Positions 42,252-50,511 of a stretch of 64,000 bases of DNA are shown one piece after another; the first letter of the stretch is position 1, and each line of letters starts with the position of its first letter. Position numbers and translations under genes: made by a program. The notes under the pieces are model-generated. The model made no database searches. It was not told the DNA's origin and saw only the letters and a program-made list of their open reading frames with translations. The DNA is from Peteryoungia rhizophila (GTDB lineage: Bacteria; Pseudomonadota; Alphaproteobacteria; Rhizobiales; Rhizobiaceae): the NCBI RefSeq assembly GCF_004912145.1, contig NZ_STGT01000003.1, forward strand, positions 744,001 to 808,000. The letters run 5' to 3'.

Positions 42252-43361
42252 ATGCCGCAGACCGATCAGCTCACCAAATCGATTTCAGAGATCCGCGCCA
42301 CACCCCGGACCATGCGGCTCGTCACCGAAAGCATCGGGACGGATCTCGAACGTTTCAGTTCCGATAATTCCCATGTCGTCCGGCAGATCCGGCTGCTCGC
42401 CATCAATGCGCTGATCGAGGCTGCCCGTGCAGGCGAAGCCGGCAAGGGTTTTGCCGTCGTCGCCAACGAAGTCCAGCGCCTCGCTCAGGGCGCCAGTGAG
42501 ATCGCCGAGCGCTTCCAGCAGAATGTTCTCGGCCGCATCCGGCAAGGCCGGGAGATGGCAGACGATCTCGTCGACGAGATGGAAGGGGTCCGGCTTGTCG
42601 ATCTCGCCCAGACGCTCGTCCAGTTCATCGTCCGCAATCTTTTCGAACGCACGGCCGATGTGCGCTGGTGGGCGACCGACAGCGCACTCTGGGAGGCTAT
42701 CGAAGCCCCCTCGCCCGAGCGTGCACAGCATGCGGCCGCCCGCCTCGGCGTGATCAACCGCTTCTACACGGTCTATCTCGATCTCGTCATGACCGATGCG
42801 AACGGCCGGGTCATCGCCTCGGCCAATCCCCGCTTCCATCGCAACCTGCGCGACCAGGATCTCTCCGGCGAGAACTGGTTCCAGACGGCCCGTGCTTGCC
42901 GCAGCGGCGACGACTATGTCGTCGATACCGTCAAGCGCAGTGCCCTGCACGAAGGTCGCGACGTGCTCGTCTACGCCACCGGCATCCGGTCTGGTGGTCG
43001 CAGTGACGGCGCGCTCGTCGGCACGCTCGGTGTCTATTTCGACTGGAAGGCGCAAGGGCAGGCGATCGTCGAGAAGGAGGCCAATCTGCCGCCACAGCTG
43101 GCCGAGCGCACCGAAGTCCTGCTCCTCGACGGCAGCAACATGGTGATCGCCTCCTCCCGCCCTGAGCGGATCTACACGCATTTCGCACTTCATAATCCGC
43201 AGCAACTCGCCAAGGGCAGCTATTACGACCAGAGCGGTGCGATCGTCGCCTTTGCCAAGACGCTCGGCTACGAAGACTATGACGGCCTCGGCTGGTCCGG
43301 CGTGATCATCCAGACCATGGACAGCGACGACGCGCTTCGCCAGCAGCTGCGGCTGAAGTGA
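42252..43361 (+). CDS. Soluble MCP-tip plus Cache-domain protein
   Basis: A 369-residue protein with no membrane helix. Residues about 42-80 contain the conserved chemoreceptor hairpin tip ([19 protein letters not shown] then [14 protein letters not shown]), the part that contacts CheA and CheW, but not the long flanking coiled coils. The rest (about 165-360) is a Cache/PAS-like sensor: [47 protein letters not shown] and [13 protein letters not shown]. In ordinary receptors the sensor comes first and is periplasmic; here it is C-terminal and cytoplasmic. It may be a soluble signalling or scavenging partner for chemotaxis arrays. Weak ribosome site (GGGG) before the ATG. No chemotaxis genes nearby. 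Confidence 0.75.
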   Translation: MPQTDQLTKSISEIRATPRTMRLVTESIGTDLERFSSDNSHVVRQIRLLAINALIEAARAGEAGKGFAVVANEVQRLAQGASEIAERFQQNVLGRIRQGREMADDLVDEMEGVRLVDLAQTLVQFIVRNLFERTADVRWWATDSALWEAIEAPSPERAQHAAARLGVINRFYTVYLDLVMTDANGRVIASANPRFHRNLRDQDLSGENWFQTARACRSGDDYVVDTVKRSALHEGRDVLVYATGIRSGGRSDGALVGTLGVYFDWKAQGQAIVEKEANLPPQLAERTEVLLLDGSNMVIASSRPERIYTHFALHNPQQLAKGSYYDQSGAIVAFAKTLGYEDYDGLGWSGVIIQTMDSDDALRQQLRLK

Positions 43362-43608
43362 CGAAAGGTCACAGCTTGCCCTCTGTCTAACGCAAGATCA
43401 GTTTGACTATTCTTGGATTTCGGCCCGCATTCTCCCGGCTTCGACGAAGAAAATTGACTATCGCGCCAAGAGCATCGTCGAAATTATCTCGCGTTTTAAC
43501 AATCGTTCAGAAATTGCTGCAATCATCTCCGGCAACTTGAGCCCATTCGGTTGCGCGCTTTCCCTGCTCGCATTCTGATGGCCAACCCCGCAGCGACCAG
43601 GACATACA

Positions 43609-46257
43609 ATGCGCACAGATACGGGCCGGATCGTTCATCTGGCAGACTACCGCCCCACCGACTTCGTTCTGGAACGGGTTGATCTGACCTTCGAACTGGA
43701 CCCGACGGAAACCAAGGTGGAAGCCCGGTTGATCTTCCATCGGCGCGAAGGCGTCGATGCGAATGCGCCGCTGATTCTGGATGGTGACGATCTCACCATG
43801 ACCAGCCTGCTCTTTGATCAGATCGAGATGGATCCGGCCCGCTACACCGCGGCGCCCGAGAGCCTCGTCATCCGCGACCTGCCGGAAAGCGTGCCCTTCG
43901 AGATCACCGTCGTGACGATGATCAATCCGGAGGCCAATACCCAGTTGATGGGCCTTTATCGCTCGAACGGCATCTACTGCACCCAATGCGAGGCCGAAGG
44001 CTTCCGCCGCATCACCTATTTCCCCGACCGTCCTGATGTGCTCGCCGTCTATACGATCAACATCATCGCCGACAAGGCTGCCAATCCGCTGCTGCTGTCG
44101 AACGGCAACTTCCTCGGCGGCGCCGGCTTCGGCCCGGACAAGCATTTCGCCGCCTGGTTCGATCCGCATCCGAAGCCGTCCTATCTCTTCGCGCTGGTCG
44201 CTGGCGATCTCGGCGTGGTGGAAGACACGTTCGTCACGATGTCGGAGCGCGAAGTCACGCTGAAGATCTATGTCGAACACGGCAAGGAGCCGCGTGCGGC
44301 CTATGCGATGGATGCGCTGAAGCGTTCGATGAAGTGGGACGAGGAGGTCTTCGGCCGCGAATACGATCTCGACATCTTCATGATCGTCGCCGTCTCCGAC
44401 TTCAACATGGGGGCCATGGAGAACAAGGGCCTCAACATCTTCAACGACAAATATGTGCTCGCCGACCCCGAGACCGCGACAGATCAGGACTACGCGAACA
44501 TCGAGGCGATCATCGCACACGAGTACTTCCACAACTGGACGGGCAACCGCATCACCTGCCGCGACTGGTTCCAGCTCTGCCTGAAGGAAGGCCTCACCGT
44601 CTATCGCGACCACGAATTCTCCGCCGACATGCGCTCGCGTTCGGTGAAGCGCATCGCGGAAGTCCGCCATCTGCGCTCGGAACAGTTCCCGGAGGATGCG
44701 GGCCCGCTCGCCCATCCGGTGCGCCCAACCAAATACCGCGAAATCAACAACTTCTACACGACGACCGTCTACGAGAAGGGCTCCGAAGTTACCCGGATGA
44801 TCGCGACCATTCTCGGCCGTGACGATTTCAAGAAGGGCATGGATCTCTATTTCGAGCGCCATGACGGCGATGCCGCAACCGTCGAAGACTTCGTCAAATG
44901 CTTCGAGGATGCGAGCGGCAAGGATCTGAAGCAGTTCTCGCTCTGGTATCATCAGGCCGGCACGCCGCAGATCACCGTCTCCTCCACCTATGACGCCGGT
45001 GCCAAGACCCTGTCTCTGTCGCTCGAACAGATGGTGCCCGCCACGCCCGGCCAGAGCGCCAAGGAGCCGATGCACATCCCGCTCCGCTTCTCGCTGATTT
45101 CGGAAAACGGGGCGGAAGCCACCGCGAGCGCCATTTCCGGCGGCAACGTTTCCGGTGACGTGCTGCATCTGACAGACCGTGCCCAGACCTTCACCTTCAC
45201 TGGCATCGGCAGTCGCCCGGTCGTTTCGCTCAACCGCGGGTTTTCGGCGCCCGTCACACTGCACTTCTCGCAGAGCGCAGACGACCTCGGTCACATCGCC
45301 CGCTACGACAGCGACCTCTTCGCCCGCTGGCAGGCAATCACCGATCTTGCCCTGCCTGTGCTGACGGATGCCGCCAAGAGCGCCCGCGAGGGGACAGCAA
45401 TTACCACCAGCCCGGCCTTCATCGACGTGCTGTTGGCCGTCGCTGCCGACGAGGCACTGGAACCCGCCTTCCGCGCCCAAGCGCTGTCTCTTCCGAGCGA
45501 AGCCGACATCGCCCGCGAACTCGGCGGCAACAACGATCCGGATGCGATCCATGCCGGCCGCCAGGCCGTACTGTCCGCCATCGCGACCGCAGGCATCGAA
45601 GTGTTCCGCGCGCTCCATGACGCACATTCGGCCTCCGGCCCCTTCACGCCGGATGCCAACGGCGCCGGCAAGCGTGGGCTGAAGAACATCGCGCTGTCCT
45701 TCCTGACCCTGGCCGAGAACACGCCGGCCCTGGCAGCTGAAGCCTTCGCCCGGGCCGACAACATGACGGACCTGTCGCAGGCGCTCACCATCCTCGCCCA
45801 CCGTTTCCCGGATTCCACCGAAGCGAAAGAGGCATTGGCTGCCTTCGAAACCCGCTTTGCCTCGAACGCGCTGGTGCTCGACAAGTGGTTCTCTATCCAG
45901 GCCACGATCCCGGGCGCGGCCAGCCTCGACCGGGTCAAGGCCCTGATGGGAAGCCCGCATTTCGCGCCGACCAATCCGAACCGCGTGCGTTCGCTCGTCG
46001 GCACCTTCGCCTTCGGCAATACGACAGGTTTCAATCGTGCAGACGGTGCGGCCTACGGCTTCTTCGCCGAGCAGATCCTCGCGATAGACCCGCGCAACCC
46101 GCAACTCGCCGCACGTCTCCTGACCGCGCTCAGGTCCTGGCGGCTGCTCGAGCCCGGTCGTGCCGACAAGGCGCGCACAGCTCTGACGACGATCGAAGCG
46201 TCGACTTCGCTTTCGACGGATGTGCGCGACATCGTCGACCGCATCCTGAAGGGCTGA
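43609..46257 (+). CDS. pepN: Aminopeptidase N
   Basis: An 882-residue zinc aminopeptidase of the M1 family, the size of E. coli PepN. GAMENKG at 268-274 binds the substrate N-terminus; the zinc site is H304-E-Y-F-H308 with the third ligand Glu327 in LCLKEGLTVYRD; general base Glu305. It trims N-terminal residues from peptides in the cytoplasm. AGGA lies before the ATG. Stand-alone, followed by a strong terminator. A long open frame on the opposite strand across this gene is a GC-content artefact. Confidence 0.97.
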   Translation: MRTDTGRIVHLADYRPTDFVLERVDLTFELDPTETKVEARLIFHRREGVDANAPLILDGDDLTMTSLLFDQIEMDPARYTAAPESLVIRDLPESVPFEITVVTMINPEANTQLMGLYRSNGIYCTQCEAEGFRRITYFPDRPDVLAVYTINIIADKAANPLLLSNGNFLGGAGFGPDKHFAAWFDPHPKPSYLFALVAGDLGVVEDTFVTMSEREVTLKIYVEHGKEPRAAYAMDALKRSMKWDEEVFGREYDLDIFMIVAVSDFNMGAMENKGLNIFNDKYVLADPETATDQDYANIEAIIAHEYFHNWTGNRITCRDWFQLCLKEGLTVYRDHEFSADMRSRSVKRIAEVRHLRSEQFPEDAGPLAHPVRPTKYREINNFYTTTVYEKGSEVTRMIATILGRDDFKKGMDLYFERHDGDAATVEDFVKCFEDASGKDLKQFSLWYHQAGTPQITVSSTYDAGAKTLSLSLEQMVPATPGQSAKEPMHIPLRFSLISENGAEATASAISGGNVSGDVLHLTDRAQTFTFTGIGSRPVVSLNRGFSAPVTLHFSQSADDLGHIARYDSDLFARWQAITDLALPVLTDAAKSAREGTAITTSPAFIDVLLAVAADEALEPAFRAQALSLPSEADIARELGGNNDPDAIHAGRQAVLSAIATAGIEVFRALHDAHSASGPFTPDANGAGKRGLKNIALSFLTLAENTPALAAEAFARADNMTDLSQALTILAHRFPDSTEAKEALAAFETRFASNALVLDKWFSIQATIPGAASLDRVKALMGSPHFAPTNPNRVRSLVGTFAFGNTTGFNRADGAAYGFFAEQILAIDPRNPQLAARLLTALRSWRLLEPGRADKARTALTTIEASTSLSTDVRDIVDRILKG

Positions 46258-46277
46258 ACGGGGACACCATTCCAATG

Positions 46278-46308
46278 AAAAAGGCGCCGGCAAAACCGGC
46301 GCCTTTTT
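46278..46308 (+). terminator. Strong intrinsic terminator after pepN
   Basis: AAAAAGGCGCCGG / CCGGCGCCTTTTT with a 5-base loop; the A- and T-flanks make it work on both strands. Confidence 0.88.
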
Positions 46309-46521
46309 CGTCCACAGGTGTTTTTCCGGCTCCAGATCACGCGCTAATTTTCCATGAAATTCAGCCTCTTGTCAGGCCGCCAATAAAAAAGCGGAGTCGG
46401 AGCAAAGGGTTAATATTTTCTTTACCCGACCGCTCTGGACAAGGCGAATCAGCCATGATTCCTTGGCGTTAGATTCGGGCAGCGGCGCCAACGAATCACA
46501 CGAGGGACAGAGGCAGGGACG

Positions 46522-48876
46522 ATGTTGGACGCGCGGCGGGTCACCGCAGCCGATGAGCGGCTGCGCATCAAATTTTCGGACATGGGGGCATTTTTCGGAC
46601 GGATCGGGGAAGTGCTGTTCGGTGCGTCGTCGTCCAATCCGGGGCAAAGCACCGCCCGTTCGCGACGGATCGAGACGATCCTGCGCCGGGCCATTCCGAT
46701 CCTCATCCTCGCCTTTCTCGCCGTGGTGGCGCTCGCCCGAACCATCGGGATCATGAACGAGTACCAGCGCATGGAAGTGTCCGTGCGCCAGTCGACGGCG
46801 CTGATCGCGGCAACGGCCAATGCCGTCTTCGATGAAAGGGTCGCCCTCTTCGAAATGCGCGACCGCGCTGAGGCCGAGAAGCGCCTCACGAACTTCCTCG
46901 ACCGCGGACATTTCGCCAATGGCGCCTTCGTGCTGCTGGTCGATCCGGCCGGCCGGGTGTTCGCGGCGTCGCCCGAGGCCAAGGCCCAGGTCGGCCTCTC
47001 CCTTTCGAGCCTCCTGCCCGAAGTCATGACCTTCCGTCAGTCCGGCAGCCGTGCCGGCGCCATCGACACCGAACTCAACGGCGTGCCGCATCATGCGATC
47101 TTCACGCCGATCGGCACGGACGGTGCGATGATCGTGACCGCCCACACGCTGCAGGCCGTCGGCGATTTCTGGCGCCGTGAGCTGTCGCTCAACACGACGC
47201 TCTTCACCTGCATCACCGTCATCCTCTTCGTCATCCTCTATGCCTATTTCTACCAGGTGAAGCGGGCACGCGAGGCGGACGACACCTTCCTCGAATCCAA
47301 TCTGCGCGTCGAAACCGCGCTCGCCCGCGGCCGCTGTGGCCTCTGGGACTTCGACCTCGAGAGCCGCAAGCTAGTCTGGTCGCGCTCGATGTACGAGATG
47401 CTGGGCCTTGCCCCCTCCTCCCAGCCACTCGCCTTTGCCGATGCCGCCCGCCTGATGCATCCCGATGACGGCAATCTCTATGCCCTTGCCCGCTCCGTCG
47501 GCCGTGGCAGCTCGCGTCACATCGATCAGATCTTCCGCATGCGCCACGCCCAGGGCCACTATGTCTGGATGCGCGCCCGCGCCCAGATCATCTCGACGAA
47601 CACCGGTGAACTGCATGTCATCGGCATCGCCATGGACGTCACCGAGCAGCATCGTCTCGCCCAACGTTATGCCGAAGCCGACCAGCGCCTCGCCGACGCC
47701 ATCGAATGCACATCTGAAGCCTTCGTGCTCTGGGACAAGAACGACAAGCTGGTGGCCTGGAACGGCCATTTCCAGAAGGTCTACGGTCTGCCGGATGCCG
47801 TGCTGGTGCCGGGCAAGGAACGCGCCCTGGTGCTGGCTGCTGCCGGGAAGCCGATCATCCAGCGCCGCATTGCCGATGCCGACGACGGCACCAATTCGCG
47901 CACCTCGGAAGTCCAGCTCGCCGACGAGCGCTGGCTGCAGATCAACGAACGCCGCACCCGTGACGGTGGCCTCGTCTCCGTCGGCACGGACATCACGCTG
48001 CTCAAGCGCCACCAGGAGCGCCTGCGCGAGCAGGAGCGCCGGCTGATGGCCACGATCGGCGATCTCTCCGCCTCGCAGAAGATCCTCGAGCGCCAGAAAA
48101 CCGAACTGTCCGACGCGAACGAAAAGTATATCGCCGAGAAGCAGAATGCCGAGGCTGCCAACAAGGCGAAATCGGAATTCCTCGCCAATATGAGCCACGA
48201 GCTGCGCACCCCGCTCAACGCCATCCTCGGCTTCTCGGAAATCCTGCTCGCTCGCATGTTCGGCCCGGTCGGCTCGCCGAAATACGAGGAATATGCCAAG
48301 GACATTCACGAAAGCGGCAAGCACCTCCTCAACGTCATCAACGACATCCTCGACATGTCGAAGATCGAGGCGGGCCAGATGAAGATCCGCTGCGAGACGA
48401 TCGATCTCTGCCCCCTGATCGAAGAGAGCATGCGCCTCACTGCGATCCCGGCAGAAGAGAAGAACATCATTGTCGAGCAGAGCGTCGAAGCCGGCCTCTC
48501 CCTCATCGCCGATCGCCGCGCGATCAAGCAGATCCTGCTCAACATCCTCTCCAATGCCGTGAAGTTCACCAACGACGGCGGCAAGATCGCTCTTCGGGCC
48601 CGCAAGGTTCAGGGTGCCGTGATCGTCTCCATCGCCGACACCGGGATCGGCATCCCGAAAAGCGCGCTCAGCAAGATCGGCAATCCCTTCGAGCAGGTGC
48701 AGAGCCAATATGCCAAGTCGAAGGGTGGCTCAGGCCTCGGCCTTGCCATCTCCCGCTCTCTGGTCGGCCTGCATGGCGGCAACTTGAAGATCCGCTCCCG
48801 CGAAGGCCAGGGCACAGTCGTGGCGCTACGCATCCCTGATGTCACCTTCACCCAAGGACACAAGCGGCGCGCCTGA
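46522..48876 (+). CDS. pleC: PAS-domain membrane sensor histidine kinase, PleC-like
   Basis: A 784-residue kinase: two membrane helices (about 58-78 and 222-245) bound a periplasmic loop, then two PAS domains (about 265-385 and 395-500), a coiled linker, dimerisation/phosphoacceptor block LANMSHELRTPLNAILGFSE with His559, and an ATPase domain with NILSNAVKFTND, DTGIGIP and GSGLGLAISRSL. The H-box sequence and PAS order match the PleC/DivJ/PdhS group that sets the phosphorylation of DivK and the cell-cycle/polarity programme in Alphaproteobacteria; location near pepN and glnE fits rhizobial PleC. Name assigned by synteny and motif, not by search. Confidence 0.82.
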   Translation: MLDARRVTAADERLRIKFSDMGAFFGRIGEVLFGASSSNPGQSTARSRRIETILRRAIPILILAFLAVVALARTIGIMNEYQRMEVSVRQSTALIAATANAVFDERVALFEMRDRAEAEKRLTNFLDRGHFANGAFVLLVDPAGRVFAASPEAKAQVGLSLSSLLPEVMTFRQSGSRAGAIDTELNGVPHHAIFTPIGTDGAMIVTAHTLQAVGDFWRRELSLNTTLFTCITVILFVILYAYFYQVKRAREADDTFLESNLRVETALARGRCGLWDFDLESRKLVWSRSMYEMLGLAPSSQPLAFADAARLMHPDDGNLYALARSVGRGSSRHIDQIFRMRHAQGHYVWMRARAQIISTNTGELHVIGIAMDVTEQHRLAQRYAEADQRLADAIECTSEAFVLWDKNDKLVAWNGHFQKVYGLPDAVLVPGKERALVLAAAGKPIIQRRIADADDGTNSRTSEVQLADERWLQINERRTRDGGLVSVGTDITLLKRHQERLREQERRLMATIGDLSASQKILERQKTELSDANEKYIAEKQNAEAANKAKSEFLANMSHELRTPLNAILGFSEILLARMFGPVGSPKYEEYAKDIHESGKHLLNVINDILDMSKIEAGQMKIRCETIDLCPLIEESMRLTAIPAEEKNIIVEQSVEAGLSLIADRRAIKQILLNILSNAVKFTNDGGKIALRARKVQGAVIVSIADTGIGIPKSALSKIGNPFEQVQSQYAKSKGGSGLGLAISRSLVGLHGGNLKIRSREGQGTVVALRIPDVTFTQGHKRRA

Positions 48877-48931
48877 CAGCGCCGCCCCCGTTCACCCACT
48901 GGTAACCCTTCCCGCCGAATAGAAGCCCGGA

Positions 48932-48947
48932 CTTACCCATCCGTAAG
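48932..48947. promoter_or_regulatory. Inverted repeat CTTAC-CCATCC-GTAAG
   Basis: Fits TTAC-N6-GTAA like the sites at 3441 and 30324, but its centre differs. It lies 66 bases before the preferred start of the flippase gene. Confidence 0.35.
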
Positions 48948-49013
48948 GGTCACCGGGCCATGACAGGCTCGGGACAGTCCGGCGAGAAGCCGCAGGGACA
49001 AACAGGGACCGCA

Positions 49014-50504
49014 ATGGCCAGTGAAGGCAAGCCGCGCAATCGGCTCTATGTCAATTTCATCATCAACCTGATCGGCGCTCTGTTGCCGATCCCGGTGATG
49101 ATCCTGACCGTCCCCGTCTATATCGATTACGTCGGCGATGCCCGTTACGGCGTCATCTCCCTAATCTGGGTGATGATCGGCTATCTCGGCTTTCTTGAGC
49201 TTGGCCTTGCCCCCGCCACCATCAATGCACTGGCCCGCCTCGACCATTCCGACCAGCGCGAACGCGCCCGCGTCATCGTCACGTCCTTCACCATCAATGC
49301 GTCGATGACCTTCTTCGGCGCCTTCCTGCTCTATCTGCTCGGCTCTTATATCGTCGGCGGCGTTGTGCAGGTCCCGCTCGAGATCGAGGATGAAGTGAAG
49401 GCGGCCATGCCCTGGATCGCGCTTCTCTTGCCGCTCGTCATCCTGAACGGTGCCGGCATCGATGCGATCGAAGCACGGGAGAATTTCGCGCTCGCCAATG
49501 TCCTGCAGGTCTCGGGCGCGATCTTCGCGCAGATCCTGCCGCTCGCCTTCGCCGTCTTCGTCTCGCCGGACCTCGGCACCGTCATCCCCGGCGCGGTCCT
49601 TGCCCGTGTGCTGCTGATGCTCGCCATCTTCGTCGCGATCAACCGGATCGAGGGCCCCATCCGGATCACCGATTTCGATATGGAACGGGCGCGCAAGCTC
49701 CTGTCCTATGGTGGCTGGGTGACGATTTCCTCGGTGCTCACTCCGATCCTCGGTTCGCTCGACCAGCTGATGGTCGGCCGCTTCTTCGGCGTCGCCGCCG
49801 TCACCTATTACGCCGTGCCGCTCAACCTGATCTCGCGCAGCCAGATCATCCCGGGCGCCATCTCGCGGGCGATCTTCCCGCGCCTTGCAAGCTCTGAGGC
49901 CGAGGAAGCCAAGACGCTCAGCGCCCGCGTCCTGGTTGTCACCGCCCTCCTCTATGGCGGCATCTGCGCATCGATCATCCTGCTGATGGACCCGCTGCTG
50001 ACGCTCTGGCTGGGCGAAGCCTTTGCCGAGCGGGCGCGCCTGCCTGCCACGATCCTCGTCACCTCGATCTGGCTCAATTCGCTGATCTTCGCACCCTACT
50101 GGCTGATCCACAGCCAGCGCCGGCCGGATCTCATCGCCAAGCTGCATCTTGGCCTGCTCGTCCCCTTCGCCGGCGTGCTCGTCCTGCTGACCATGCAATT
50201 CGGCATCGTCGGTGCAGCGATTGCTGCGGCGCTGCGTTCGCTCTTCGATTTCAGCGGCCATCTGGCCCTGAGCGGCATCCTGCGCCGCGTCGTCCTGCCG
50301 CTCGCCTTGCCCTTCGCCCTGCTCGCGGCTGCGACCCTTGCCCATCTGACGATCAACGACTGGCTCACCGCCTTCATTCTCGCCTGCGCCGTCTGGCCGG
50401 TGGTGGCGCTCCTCGTTTTCCTGCTCGACCGCGCCACCTTCAACCTGCTCCTCGGCTTCGGCCTGAAGCCGTTGAAGCTGATCAGCGGCCGAGGCGACGC
50501 ATAG
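49014..50504 (+). CDS. Oligosaccharide/lipid-II-type flippase (MOP superfamily)
   Basis: A 496-residue membrane protein with about 12-14 helices, matching polysaccharide-export/flippase proteins of the Wzx/MATE type: FIINLIGALLPIPVMILTVPVYI, then GYLGFLELGLAPATINALARL, LSYGGWVTISSVLTPILGSLDQLMVG split by loops, and a late LLPFAGVLVLL-like core. It would move lipid-linked sugars across the inner membrane. Start preferred at 49014 (CAGGGA six bases upstream); an in-frame ATG at 48960 is possible and would add 18 residues. It lies between PleC-like kinase and glnE, convergent with the latter. Confidence 0.85.
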   Translation: MASEGKPRNRLYVNFIINLIGALLPIPVMILTVPVYIDYVGDARYGVISLIWVMIGYLGFLELGLAPATINALARLDHSDQRERARVIVTSFTINASMTFFGAFLLYLLGSYIVGGVVQVPLEIEDEVKAAMPWIALLLPLVILNGAGIDAIEARENFALANVLQVSGAIFAQILPLAFAVFVSPDLGTVIPGAVLARVLLMLAIFVAINRIEGPIRITDFDMERARKLLSYGGWVTISSVLTPILGSLDQLMVGRFFGVAAVTYYAVPLNLISRSQIIPGAISRAIFPRLASSEAEEAKTLSARVLVVTALLYGGICASIILLMDPLLTLWLGEAFAERARLPATILVTSIWLNSLIFAPYWLIHSQRRPDLIAKLHLGLLVPFAGVLVLLTMQFGIVGAAIAAALRSLFDFSGHLALSGILRRVVLPLALPFALLAAATLAHLTINDWLTAFILACAVWPVVALLVFLLDRATFNLLLGFGLKPLKLISGRGDA

Positions 50505-50511
50505 AGCAGCG

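Noticed and set aside
43507..46293. 928-codon open frame on the minus strand opposite pepN
   Set aside because: It is the mirror of a confidently identified gene; high GC removes stops from the opposite frame. The translation is Arg/Gly/His-rich with no motif.
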